Notes: a model not told the origin generated them from the letters alone. 18,080 nt of DNA from Isotricha intestinalis (GCA_023807065.1 JAJJLU010000812.1:1-18080), one strand, 5' to 3'. Numbered from the stretch's first letter, positions 7,693-17,384 are shown. Translations and numbers: made by a program.

Positions 7693-9474
7693 TTAGGTTT
7701 TGTTTTCTATTTCTATTATTTCTATTGTTTTTGGATTCTCTTTTTTTTCAGGTGTTGTTTGTGTTATTTCATCTATTTGATTTTCATATGTCTTTTTCGG
7801 ACAAAGTTTACATTTGTTTCTTATTATATAATTTATTAAACATAATATTATTGTTATTGTAAAAATAGTTGCTATGAAAATTTTAAAACTCCAATCAAAA
7901 GTTATTTTGCTTTCTGTTATGTAACTTGTATTATTTCCTATTTCTTTATTATTATTATTATCATTATTTATATTATTATTTATATCACTATTACTATCTT
8001 TAATATCTATATCTTTATTATTATTATTATAATCACTATTATTATCTTTAGTTTTTTCATCATCCTTATTATTATCATCATAATTCTCAATATAATCTTT
8101 ATCATCATTATTATAATCAATATTATTATTACTTTCCTCATTTTCAAAATCTTCATCATCATTAAAAGCAATGTCATCATTTTCTTCAAATTCCTCAATT
8201 TCATCATAAAATTCTTCATTATCATCTACAATAATTTCAAAATCTTCTTCTTCTTCATTATTATATCCATTTCCATAATAATTACAATTAGCTTTAGCAA
8301 AACCTAATCTTAATTTATCTCTATCAAAAATAATATCATATCCCCTCATCCATGTACTTCCAAAAGTAAATTTAGATCCAGAACTTGAAAAACCAAGACA
8401 AAATTCATAAATATCATTATATGAATTATTAAAATAATAATTTCTAGGTTCCCAAATAAAATCAAAACCTTCTAATTTAAAAGTGATATTTGGCATAATA
8501 TTATCTAAAACAAATTCTAATTCATTATTATTATTAAAAGAAAAACAATTTCCCAATTCTGAATCATATCTAATTTTACCACAATTTCCTCTTTGAGTTT
8601 CATTACAATATTCTTTTACAAATTGATTAACTTGTTCAAAAAAAAATTTTGGAAAGTAAGAAATTGTTGTTCCAGAATCAATAATAGAATTATATTTTAT
8701 ATATTGTTTTTCTCCATTAACTTCAATAATTTTTTCTCCTATTTGAATAAATTTTAAATTAACTTTATAAAAACTTTCATTTGGGATTTTTATATAAGTA
8801 ATATTATTTAAATGTGATTTATCACTAATTTCTCCTATAGAAAAAAATCCCCCGTTTTGAGCAAAACATAAGGAAAAAATATTATAATTAATTTGATTTA
8901 ATTTTCTTAAAATAGAAATAAATGATTTATCATTATTTTGAAGTCCCATAATTCCATCAGCTAATTGAGTAAGAAATAAATGAGTCTCTCTATTAGTGCA
9001 TCCTATAGGAAATTCAAAAGAATTTTTATTTTCATAATCGTCACCAAAATTTATTAATTCTTTTATATAAACCCCTGAAATTGAAGAACCTTCAGAATAA
9101 GAAATTGAAAATGAACATTGTGAATTTAAGGAACATTTACTATTAACATATGAACAAAAATTATTTGAACATTTTATTATTTGGTCATTTGATATTTGAT
9201 ATAAACCATTTTGATGTTTACCACATGTTGTACATAAGGAACATGGAGATGTTGTTATTGAACTTCCTGTATCTAGTATATAGGATTGCTTTTTAGGAGG
9301 AGAACCTAAATATAAATATGTGTAATAATAATTCAAGTCGTGTGAATTTCCATAAGATGAAGATATTGATAAGGAACGAAGGGATACATATTTTGAAGGA
9401 AGAATTTTTATATCTGTTATTATTTCATAAGTATGTTGAATTGTTGTAATAAGGAAAAAGAGAAATTTTTTCAT
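7693..9474 (-). CDS. Membrane aspartic protease (A1), plasmepsin V/ASP5-like
   Basis: A 593-residue pepsin-family endopeptidase. Seen: signal peptide (about 1-18), first catalytic motif DTGSS at 68-72 and second DSGTT at 266-270. A flap-region SYSEGSSISG lies at 125-134. A cysteine-rich insert directly after the first motif has Cys78, 81, 84, 102, 107, 114 and 120 in a PC-x2-C-x2-C arrangement followed by Gly-x-His. That insert, the EGS-x-ISG flap and the later GC...E..LF..Q.A.GI.G region match the apicomplexan plasmepsin V/ASP5 group rather than plain cathepsin D. An acidic Asn/Asp/Glu-rich stalk (about 404-512) leads to one transmembrane helix (about 530-551) and a cytoplasmic tail of 42 residues. 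By analogy it would act in the ER/Golgi lumen on secreted proteins; that role is inference. Stop TAA. Confidence 0.92.
   Translation of the reverse strand: MKKFLFFLITTIQHTYEIITDIKILPSKYVSLRSLSISSSYGNSHDLNYYYTYLYLGSPPKKQSYILDTGSSITTSPCSLCTTCGKHQNGLYQISNDQIIKCSNNFCSYVNSKCSLNSQCSFSISYSEGSSISGVYIKELINFGDDYENKNSFEFPIGCTNRETHLFLTQLADGIMGLQNNDKSFISILRKLNQINYNIFSLCFAQNGGFFSIGEISDKSHLNNITYIKIPNESFYKVNLKFIQIGEKIIEVNGEKQYIKYNSIIDSGTTISYFPKFFFEQVNQFVKEYCNETQRGNCGKIRYDSELGNCFSFNNNNELEFVLDNIMPNITFKLEGFDFIWEPRNYYFNNSYNDIYEFCLGFSSSGSKFTFGSTWMRGYDIIFDRDKLRLGFAKANCNYYGNGYNNEEEEDFEIIVDDNEEFYDEIEEFEENDDIAFNDDEDFENEESNNNIDYNNDDKDYIENYDDNNKDDEKTKDNNSDYNNNNKDIDIKDSNSDINNNINNDNNNNKEIGNNTSYITESKITFDWSFKIFIATIFTITIILCLINYIIRNKCKLCPKKTYENQIDEITQTTPEKKENPKTIEIIEIENKT
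7938..8137 (-). repeat. Asn/Asp low-complexity tract in protease stalk
   Basis: Near-pure AAT/GAT-type codons (ATT/ATC on the + strand) encode the Asn/Asp-rich stalk between the protease domain and the transmembrane helix. The tract keeps the reading frame and is probably an unstructured spacer prone to slippage. Confidence 0.7.
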
Positions 9475-9675
9475 TTTTTTTCAAATTTTTTTTTATTTTT
9501 ATTTTAAAAAAAATATTAAAAAAATAAAAAATAAAAATAAAGAAATCAATAAAATGAACATTAATTAAAATTCAACAAAGTCAAAAAACATTAACCTAAA
9601 AATAATAAATAACAAATATATATTAAAACCCCATCAAAAAAAAATTTTTCGCAAAAAAAAAAAAAAACTAAAAAA
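9475..9675. promoter_or_regulatory. Divergent intergenic region
   Basis: 201 bp separate the divergent starts of the protease (9474, -) and the carrier (9676, +). It is very A-rich with a run of about 15 As just before the + start (9653-9667). Both promoters must fit here. No recognised motif. Confidence 0.45.
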
Positions 9676-11382
9676 ATGAAAGTTGGTGCAATCCTTCTCT
9701 ATTGTTTTTATGCATGTCTCCAAATGTTTATCTTAATGTTAATTGGAATGCTTTCAGTAGTAAAGCGAATTTTAAACAAGAAAAAATCGAATATATTTAG
9801 TACTTTAGCCTTTGCCTTAGTGATTCCTTTTTTTCACATAATTCAAATAGCTCAAGCAGGGACATATCAAATATTAAAACTACTATGGATAATAGAATTA
9901 AATTTTATAATATCCATGATAATATCCTATTTAATATCATTTATTATTCAAAAAATATTTCAATTGGAAATTCGAGTAAAAAATTCATATTCTGCAATGA
10001 TGACTTTTCCTGCAGTTGGAGCTTTACCTATTGTTATTGGATATGGTTATTGCTTTCCTGGTGGTCCTATTGAACATGATTTTTTCTGTAAAAGTTTTAG
10101 AGGTATTATGATGCTTAGTGTTTTAGCTCTTACTCTTGGAATGTATTTTATTGGAAGCTTAATGCTATTAAGTGATAAAAAAATCAATGATGATTTAAAT
10201 GTTAAATTAAAATTCATTTGGAATGATATTTTCCAAAATAATATTTTTCAAAAGGATACTAGTGTTCTATTTCTTTTTAAAGAATTTTATTCAATACAGA
10301 AAAAAGCTATTGAAGATTTTGTTTTGTTTGAAAATGAAGTTGAACAAGAAATTTTGAGGAAAAGTAATTTTAAAGATATTCGTATTTATGAAAATAATAA
10401 TGAATACAATCATGATAAAAATGATAACAGTGAAATAATAAATAATGATAATAATAATAGAAATAGTAAAATTAATGTTAATGATGTTAGTAATGATGAT
10501 AATAAAAGTCATAGAGAATTGATTGGAAAAAAAGATAATCTTTTTGATTTAAATGAAGAAAATAAAAAAGAAAAAAATATGAAAATATTTAATAAAGCTT
10601 TTGAATATATAGAAAAAAATATTGATGAAAACAAAAGAGAATCATTTAATACTGAAAAACAAGAAATAATATTAAATTTAAATAAAAATCCTATTGAATA
10701 TCCAATAGATCCATATATAAAAATAACAGAATCCAAATATTCAAAAATAATAAAAAAATATGATGAATGGTATAAGAAAGAGAAACAAATAAATCCAAAT
10801 TTAAATATAAAATTAAGTGAAGTAAAAATAGATATATATGCTTTAATAAAAGCATTATTAGCTCCACCAACAAATTCTTTTTATTTAGGATTAATATTAG
10901 GATTAAGTAAAATAAGAGAAATAATATTTTCAAATAATATATATTGGGAAAATATAATAGATGGAATAAATATTATTTCAGGAAATTTTACTCCATTTTT
11001 ATTTTTAGTTATTGGTGTTGCATGTTTACCACAAGAAAAAAGTAAAGAAGAAAAGAAAAATAAAAATAAAGTTTTTTTAATATCTAAAACTCATGTAATA
11101 ATAATATTTATAGTTAGATTTATTATAATCCCTGCGTTAGGGATCTTAGCTGTTTTTTTTTGGAAAAAAATTTATGGAAAAGAATGTGAAAATTCTCTTG
11201 TTTTTAGATTAGTATTATTTTTTCCATGGTGTTTACCTTCTTCTACTACTTTTTCTGTTTTAGTTAATTTAACTGGATATTTTTTCGAAGAATATGGTTA
11301 TTTAATTATGTTACAAAATTTTTCTTGTGTAATTACTTTAACAATACTTAATATGATTTATTTCTTAGTTGTTGGACAATGA
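9676..11382 (+). CDS. PIN/auxin-efflux-carrier-type membrane transport protein
   Basis: A 568-residue protein with the two-bundle layout of the Mem_trans (auxin efflux carrier) family. Hydrophobic helices occupy about 1-165. A large hydrophilic, Asn/Glu/Lys-rich cytosolic loop occupies about 166-385, and a second set of helices runs to the C-terminus. Family-like segments include ALVIPFFHI in helix 2, FPAVGALPIVIG in the broken-helix region, and KALLAPPTNSFYLGLILGL opening the second half, close to the conserved 'l.npp....lGl..gl'. Near the end, FPWCLPSSTTFSVL fits the 'P.a......a' motif of the family. Members move organic anions or auxin-like acids; in protists the substrate is unknown. It ends in TGA followed by a short open stretch to a TAG. 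ATG at 9676 follows an A-rich leader. Confidence 0.88.
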   Translation: MKVGAILLYCFYACLQMFILMLIGMLSVVKRILNKKKSNIFSTLAFALVIPFFHIIQIAQAGTYQILKLLWIIELNFIISMIISYLISFIIQKIFQLEIRVKNSYSAMMTFPAVGALPIVIGYGYCFPGGPIEHDFFCKSFRGIMMLSVLALTLGMYFIGSLMLLSDKKINDDLNVKLKFIWNDIFQNNIFQKDTSVLFLFKEFYSIQKKAIEDFVLFENEVEQEILRKSNFKDIRIYENNNEYNHDKNDNSEIINNDNNNRNSKINVNDVSNDDNKSHRELIGKKDNLFDLNEENKKEKNMKIFNKAFEYIEKNIDENKRESFNTEKQEIILNLNKNPIEYPIDPYIKITESKYSKIIKKYDEWYKKEKQINPNLNIKLSEVKIDIYALIKALLAPPTNSFYLGLILGLSKIREIIFSNNIYWENIIDGINIISGNFTPFLFLVIGVACLPQEKSKEEKKNKNKVFLISKTHVIIIFIVRFIIIPALGILAVFFWKKIYGKECENSLVFRLVLFFPWCLPSSTTFSVLVNLTGYFFEEYGYLIMLQNFSCVITLTILNMIYFLVVGQ

Positions 11383-11649
11383 AAATTTTATTTTTTCATT
11401 TTAGGTTTTAGTGTATATATTTTAAATTTATTTTTATGCCTTTTTTGGGTTTTTATATTTAAAAAAAGTTTTTATGAATAAGTTAGTATAATTTTATTTT
11501 TTTTTGGAAGATTATTTATCATTGTGAATAAAATAAATTATATTAAATTTTTTTTTCATCTCGTTCTATATATTTTGAAATTATTTTTTAAGAGGAAGAA
11601 TGATTATAAATAAAAAAAATATTCAATTGAAAAAAATAAAAAAAAATCT
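11383..11649. other. Gene-free AT-rich spacer
   Basis: About 270 bp between the carrier stop and the 3' end of the first gene relic. It consists of T-rich then A-rich runs, as expected of 3' UTR and terminator sequence. I see no frame or RNA gene. Confidence 0.5.
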
Positions 11650-12153
11650 TTAAAAAATTCCTTTACAAATAACATTACATTCTCCCAAATAAGTCTTATC
11701 AACCTTATTAATAATCTCAAGATGAATATGTTTTTTGGCTTCATTAATTTCATTTTGAGAATATAATTCTTTCTTGGTATAATTGTCACAAATGTTAATA
11801 AATAAAATTTTATGACATTTTTCCACTTCAATTGATTTTGGATAAACTAACACTTCTGCTTTTCCATATAATAAAATAAGATTTCCATTTTTTCTACACG
11901 TCACAAATTTACTTGTTTTTACTTTCAATCCTTTTTCATTATTTTCAATTTCATCACTTTCTCCTCCTAATCTACAAATTGAGTATTTTTAATTCTAATA
12001 AGGAATTTTCTTCTCTTATGTTATGTTCAATGTTTTTATTGTTCTTTCAAATTCTGATATTGATATTTTATTATTTGTTATCTTAGGGTTTATTTCAAAA
12101 TTCGGTAAGTTTAAAATAGAAATTAATAGCAAAGGAAATATTATAATAAATTT
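11650..12153 (-). pseudogene. Frameshifted relic of an unrecognised secreted-protein-like gene
   Basis: Three overlapping minus-strand frames read on from one another like a gene hit by two small indels. From 12153 to 12016 there is a hydrophobic LLLISILN segment then EINPKITNN...EFERTIK. From about 12031 to 11972 the frame continues HNIREENSLLELKILNL to TAG. From about 11973 to 11650 a third frame carries LGGESDEIENNEKGLKVK, then Cys-containing strands to a TAA. The last frame has no ATG; its longest extension begins at a TTG. No G-T donor exists on the minus strand between 12001 and 12180, so a GT-AG intron does not explain the breaks there. The product resembles a small secreted protein with a signal peptide; the family is unknown. 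Sequencing indels are the main alternative to true decay. Confidence 0.6.
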
Positions 12154-12423
12154 CTATTTTTTATTTTTTAATCATTAAAAATAAATTTATTAAAAAGTAA
12201 ATATTGAATTAAATGATTTTTTTTTTGTTTTTTAAGAATATTTTTGAGAAAGAATAATTTTTTTTAGAATATTCATTTTAAATTATTTTTTTTCCATAAA
12301 CTATTGATTTTCTTTGGTTTTGTTTAATGTATAATTTGATTATCTTTTTTTTCTAATTAGAAAAAATTAAAAATTATAAAATAAAAAAATAAATAAAGAT
12401 ATGTAAAATGTCTTAATACTTAT

Positions 12424-12926
12424 TTAAAACATTAAGACAATGTTTATTAAATCTCCATTCAAATAACTATTTAAATTTATCAATAATTGTTTTAATGATT
12501 CTATTTCAATTTCTTCAGTTTCTTTATTTGTGATTTTTTTAGTTCTTCCTAGTAACATTTTTTTCTCAAAAAAATTTTTTGACGTTTTTTAATCTTATCA
12601 CTTAACAATTAATGTCTCTTTCTTCTTATCATATAGAAGATTTTCTTTAAATAGGGATTTTTTTTAAAAATAAATTCTTTAAATTTTTTGTTTTATTTTT
12701 TGTATTCTCAACCTTAAAAGGACATTAAATATTTTATTTGAAAATTAAGATTATAAAAATAAAACTTCTATTTTTTTGGATATCCTTTAATTTTTTTTTC
12801 AAAAATATCCATTTTTATATCTGCATTTATTATATAATTAAATTTTATTTCAATGTGAGGATAAGCTGAATTTAAAATTGAAATTAATACTGATGAAGCT
12901 ATTGTGAGTAAATTCTTATTGATTCT
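12424..12926 (-). pseudogene. Second decayed gene relic, N-terminus related to the first
   Basis: Minus-strand fragments with coding character. From 12926 to 12768, 52 codons begin RINKNLLTIASSVLISILN, a signal-peptide-like start without an ATG, and end in TAG after KGYPKK. From 12663 to 12598 there are 21 codons containing KENLLYDKKKETLIVK. From 12588 to 12424 there are 54 codons containing FFEKKMLLGRTKK and ending in TAA. An ATG lies inside the last piece at 12558, so a 44-residue peptide could be made from it alone. The first fragment shares LISILN, a following E-I pair and an F-E-x-x-I-K ending with the relic at 11650-12153, suggesting a tandem pair of the same family. Short introns or sequencing indels cannot be excluded. 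Function unknown. Confidence 0.5.
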
Positions 12927-13265
12927 TTAAATATTATAATATATTTTGTTTATTTTATTTGTTTGTTTATGAAGTATAATAAATTAAAAATCATGAGAGA
13001 TTTTAAATAGAATGAAGCTAATGTTTGTTTTACATATATATTAGTTATTTTAAATATAATGATATTTATTTAAAAAAAATAAAAAAATATGAATGATATA
13101 TAATTGATTTATTTTTAATTCATACTTTTATTTTAAATATGAAATATAATGATTTTTTGTATATTTCTTTATTTTCCTTTTAAGTAATATATAAATTATT
13201 ATTTTAATTAGATATTTATTTTAAAATTAAACTCAAAGAAAAAATTAAAGAATTAAAAATATAAT
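12927..13265. other. Gene-free AT-rich spacer
   Basis: About 340 bp upstream (on the minus strand) of the second relic and downstream of the large membrane-protein gene. It is made of AT-rich low-complexity words with no frame longer than about 20 codons and no RNA-like structure. It presumably holds the 3' UTR of the 13266-17384 gene and any former promoter of the relic. Confidence 0.5.
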
Positions 13266-16200
13266 TTATACAAAGATTATCCATTGGATTCCTTTACTAA
13301 AAGTAAATAATCCTTTAATTTGTTTTTTAAGACCAATATGTCTAAAAATAGCAACCAATAAACATAATAAAATTGGATAAAGCATAATTAATAACCATGT
13401 CATAAATATATAAAAAACTAATTTTGTTTGACATTCTTTATATATAGCACAAAAAGAAAGACCAAAATACCAAATAAAAAGAGTAAAAACAATACATACA
13501 ATAAAATATATAATAGTTCGTTTAAAAACAAGAGAAGAGAATTGTTCATCATTAAAATGTTCTTTATCTTTTTTAGCATTATCAACATCTCTTTTAGTAA
13601 GTCCAAAAATTTTAGCAATACAATTTAATATTACTGTTAAAACAGTAGATAAAACTATCCAACCAAAAGCTTTATTCATTGTTAATCCTCCTTTATTTTC
13701 ATATATTTCTTTTATTAATTTATTACCAAAAAACATGATATTAAAGAATAAAGCAAAAGTGATTATATTTACAAACATTGATATTTTAGTAATGACAAAA
13801 TTCCAATTATCTTTAAAAATTATAAATAATAACATTTGATTATAAATAAAAATATTCCAAAAATAAGCAAAGAAAGTTCTATCATCATATAATAAAGCAT
13901 TTTCATAACTCATATTATTTAATCCTTCATGAGTCATTTTATCTTCTTCACTTATTTCTTCGGTTATATTATTTTCATGATAAATGTTTACTTCATTAAT
14001 TTCATTATGAGAATGAGCATGAGTATTAGATTTATCTTGATAATGTTCATCATTTACATTATCTCCAATAATATCATTTTCTTTATTTTTTATTTCTTGT
14101 GGATTTGCAACCATTACAATTTTGAAAGCATCAAATAATAATATATTTATAATTTTAGTTTTAAAAACTGAAAATATTGTTGTACATCCAACTTGTACTA
14201 AAAATCCTACTAATATTATTAAGAAACCAGAATTACTTCCTAGATTTTTAAATACTTCTTTTCCACATCCCATTGTTTTAAAATTAGAATTGGATATATC
14301 TTCATTTTTAAAATTAGAATCTGTTTCAATAACCGAAAATGTAGATAAAGTAGATGTATAACTTTTATATTCACATATACAATCAACACTGTTCGTATTA
14401 ATATCATAATTTGAATATTTACATCCACTTTCACATAATGCAAATTCTTGATAATATTCTTGTCTTCTAACTTTTATAGGAACATCTGCGCCATTTTCAT
14501 CTTTATATTTTGAACATACATCATTAAAAAAATCATCTTCTGGATTAAATATATCATATCCTTCTTTAGATGTTGCTTTTACTTTTTCTAAATCTAAACC
14601 TGGATATGTTGTATCAATTGGAGATGTTAATTTTATATCTTTACAACTTTCTAAATTTAATGCATTTCCATCAGTTTTTGTTATTTGATAATCTAATTGA
14701 TTTACTATTTCTCCTTCTCTTGGAGTTATTATTTTCTTAATTTTAATATCATTTTCATTAATAATTTGACCAGAAGATTGTAAATAATTTATACATTCAA
14801 ATCCTATATATACTTTATAAATATTTGAATCTGCTATATTATCACAAGTTATTTCTCCATCATCATTGATAGAATAAGAACCATAAATACATTCACATTG
14901 ATTATCAGTTTCTGAAGAAAATTCAGAAGGACATTCATTCACACATATTTCATTATTTAATGATTTTATTGGACAAACAGATACACATTTATTTCCATCT
15001 TTAAGATGAGCATCTTCAGGACATTTACTTTCACAATATATATTATCATATAAATAATTATCAGGTGGACACTCATCTACACAAAATTTATTTTGCAAAA
15101 TTTTTTTTGAGTTTGTACATGATGCAACACATGTTTTATTATTATCTATATAAGGTGTATCTGTTGCTGGACATTCTGACACACATTCATTATCATTATA
15201 TTCATAATAATTAGCAGGACATGAACTAGCGCATGTTTTATTGACTTCAATTTTAAATTTATTTGGAGCCTCACATGATGCAACACATTTTTTATCATCT
15301 ATATAAGGTGTATCTGTTGCTGAACATAATGGCACACATTCATTATCATTATATTCATAATAATTATCAGGACATGAACTAACGCATGTTTTATTGACTT
15401 CAATTTTAAATTTATTTAGAGCCTCACATGATGCAACACATGTTTTATTATCATCCAAAAGATATGCTTCTAAGGGACATTGTTGTACACATATTGTTTC
15501 CTCTTTTACAAAATAAGGTGCATTTGAAGGACAATCTTCCTTCGTAGCATAATGACAGTGAGTAAAGTTAGTTGAATTAAATTTCCAATTATCACCTGTT
15601 GTTTCAGGACAAATAAGACAATATTTAATCTCATTATAAATTGATTCAGCATAACCTGGTTTACATTTGTCACAGTATTGTTCATCAGCAGTACCAGCTT
15701 TTACTCCTATACATGTTTCACATGTTTCATAACATTTATAAAAAATCTCTTTATTTTCATTATTTGTTATAACATATCCTTCCAGATTTGTTTCATTTGG
15801 GTAACAATTTGATGGATCATCTGAAAGATAAGCATTAAAAGGAGCACATTTTGTTTCAGTGCAATTAGATGGGTTTGATGTAAATGAATCTGGAAGAGCT
15901 TTACATTCAGCACAATTATCATGACAAATTTTAAAAGTGACATTACAATCATGACTATAAAAATATACATCATCTTTTAAAAATGCAAATACCCAAAAAT
16001 AATCAATTTCTTTTTCCCCGGAAAACTTTGATTTATTTTTCAATGAAAAATATGCAATATAATTTTCGTCTACATTAGCTGGGAATTTTTCTTCGTTTAT
16101 ATTAACTATTGGAAACCCACTAAATTCTGGAGGGTACTCTTTTAGCATGTTGTTAAGATTATATTCTCCTGAAGAATTAAAAATTACTCTTATAGTATCA

Positions 16201-17384
16201 TTTTTACACTTAATAGTTCCAGGATATTCAAATATGTATATAATAATTTTTCCTGTATCTTCAGTTATTAAATGAATTAAATTATTTTTTACATGAGTAA
16301 ATGTTAAGAGAGTTGCTTCCTCGTTAAAAACATTAAAATCAAATGCTTCAGTAGTTGTTCTTATTTTATCTGTTATTTTAACTTTTTCTATATTAAGTAA
16401 TCCAGTTGGATCATAGTAAGTTACGAAATAATCAGTCAATGAAAAAACATGTCCACTGTGTGAGATAACAGTCTCTGGCAGTAGCTCTGTAGTTGGTTGC
16501 AATTCTCCTAGTTCAAAGCCAACTTCAGTTGAAGTTAATATAAATGTAACATGATGTTGAACTTCATATTCTCCATAATCATTAATTTGAAACTTATCTA
16601 TCCCTGCAATAAGGTAATTTGTGTCACTTGAACGCATTACTTTCATTTCACAATAATATTTTGGAATTAATTGAATCTCTTCTTCTTTTGGATTTATTTC
16701 TGTGTAATCTTTATCATCACTTCCAATAAAATATCTTGGGTGATTGTTTAAAATAATACATATGAATTTATGGAGATCAGGATTTTTAATTAATCCAATA
16801 CAATTTATCATCGGTGTTATTTTAAATTCTCCATCATCGGTTTTATTTTTATTTCTTTCTTGTGTCGAACCGAATTTTTTCTTATACACATAAGTAGAAG
16901 CTTCTTTTTGATAAATGTAAGCATAGAAAGATAATTGATCTTTACCTTCATATTCAAATTCATCCACATGACCTACTATTACATAATCATTAATATATGA
17001 AATTGAACATTTATATTTATTAGGGGTATTTGAACCCCCTAAGTAAGGATGATTGAATATTAATGTTGATAAATCTGAATTATAGACTCCAAGTAAATAT
17101 CCATTATAACAGGCGAAAAAGAAGGTGTCATTCATATACATCAAAGAAGAACTCTTATTAAATGATAAAGTATCATTGGTGATTGAATTAGTTTGATAAG
17201 AACTGAAATTGACTTTTGTTACACCTTTAGTATTTAAAATATAATAATATGAATCATCAAAAAAGACGTCGTTTATTTCTTCGTGTAATTCAAAATATTT
17301 TATTGTTGTAAATGGGTTTGTAAAATCTGATAAATCCGTTTGAATAGTAAATATAATAAAAATAAAAAAAATAAATAACTCCAT
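13266..17384 (-). CDS. Large Cys-rich surface protein with C-terminal multi-pass membrane domain
   Basis: A 1372-residue protein. Signal peptide at about 1-16. Residues about 20-470 are rich in repeating beta-strand blocks with aromatic pairs and look like a propeller-type ectodomain. Residues about 478-845 form a Cys-rich region of repeated C-x3-C / C-x2-C units of the furin/growth-factor-receptor kind, followed by a further Cys-containing part with CKYSNYD...CICEYKS. The C-terminal third has about six transmembrane helices (about 1045-1067, two at 1185-1225, 1241-1260, 1290-1311 and 1321-1347). A hydrophilic His/Asn/Glu-rich cytosolic loop follows the first helix. The FxIWYF...FCAIYKECQ segment recalls a tail I remember from other large protist Cys-rich membrane proteins; I could not check this. 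The likely role is a cell-surface receptor, adhesin or channel-like protein. Two Cys-rich units are a recent tandem duplication. The neighbour at the right edge is a paralogue of the tail. Stop TAA. Confidence 0.88.
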   Translation of the reverse strand: MELFIFFIFIIFTIQTDLSDFTNPFTTIKYFELHEEINDVFFDDSYYYILNTKGVTKVNFSSYQTNSITNDTLSFNKSSSLMYMNDTFFFACYNGYLLGVYNSDLSTLIFNHPYLGGSNTPNKYKCSISYINDYVIVGHVDEFEYEGKDQLSFYAYIYQKEASTYVYKKKFGSTQERNKNKTDDGEFKITPMINCIGLIKNPDLHKFICIILNNHPRYFIGSDDKDYTEINPKEEEIQLIPKYYCEMKVMRSSDTNYLIAGIDKFQINDYGEYEVQHHVTFILTSTEVGFELGELQPTTELLPETVISHSGHVFSLTDYFVTYYDPTGLLNIEKVKITDKIRTTTEAFDFNVFNEEATLLTFTHVKNNLIHLITEDTGKIIIYIFEYPGTIKCKNDTIRVIFNSSGEYNLNNMLKEYPPEFSGFPIVNINEEKFPANVDENYIAYFSLKNKSKFSGEKEIDYFWVFAFLKDDVYFYSHDCNVTFKICHDNCAECKALPDSFTSNPSNCTETKCAPFNAYLSDDPSNCYPNETNLEGYVITNNENKEIFYKCYETCETCIGVKAGTADEQYCDKCKPGYAESIYNEIKYCLICPETTGDNWKFNSTNFTHCHYATKEDCPSNAPYFVKEETICVQQCPLEAYLLDDNKTCVASCEALNKFKIEVNKTCVSSCPDNYYEYNDNECVPLCSATDTPYIDDKKCVASCEAPNKFKIEVNKTCASSCPANYYEYNDNECVSECPATDTPYIDNNKTCVASCTNSKKILQNKFCVDECPPDNYLYDNIYCESKCPEDAHLKDGNKCVSVCPIKSLNNEICVNECPSEFSSETDNQCECIYGSYSINDDGEITCDNIADSNIYKVYIGFECINYLQSSGQIINENDIKIKKIITPREGEIVNQLDYQITKTDGNALNLESCKDIKLTSPIDTTYPGLDLEKVKATSKEGYDIFNPEDDFFNDVCSKYKDENGADVPIKVRRQEYYQEFALCESGCKYSNYDINTNSVDCICEYKSYTSTLSTFSVIETDSNFKNEDISNSNFKTMGCGKEVFKNLGSNSGFLIILVGFLVQVGCTTIFSVFKTKIINILLFDAFKIVMVANPQEIKNKENDIIGDNVNDEHYQDKSNTHAHSHNEINEVNIYHENNITEEISEEDKMTHEGLNNMSYENALLYDDRTFFAYFWNIFIYNQMLLFIIFKDNWNFVITKISMFVNIITFALFFNIMFFGNKLIKEIYENKGGLTMNKAFGWIVLSTVLTVILNCIAKIFGLTKRDVDNAKKDKEHFNDEQFSSLVFKRTIIYFIVCIVFTLFIWYFGLSFCAIYKECQTKLVFYIFMTWLLIMLYPILLCLLVAIFRHIGLKKQIKGLFTFSKGIQWIIFV
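15118..15426 (-). repeat. Two near-identical tandem units in the Cys-rich region
   Basis: Units at 15274-15426 (153 bp) and 15118-15273 (156 bp) are nearly identical in DNA, and the start of a third copy (CATGATGCAACACATG on the + strand) follows from 15427. Each encodes CVASCEA-NKFKIEVNKTC then SSCP-NYYEYNDNEC then TDTPYID. The copies differ at about eight residues and by one codon, so the duplication is young or kept alike by gene conversion. They correspond to residues about 653-756. Confidence 0.85.

Noticed and set aside
11650..11928. An intact 92-residue gene starting at 11928.
   Set aside because: The first codon is TTG, the frame stays open well upstream with coding character but no ATG before a stop, and other frames upstream continue it, so it is treated as part of a relic.
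363..17384. A ciliate-type nuclear code with TAA/TAG as Gln or TGA as Trp/Cys for the whole window.
   Set aside because: Nine complete genes of up to 1372 codons have family-typical ends at TAA or TGA and use CAA for Gln and TGG/TGT for Trp/Cys; wholesale reassignment would break this. A rare or local TGA reading is left open for 17705.
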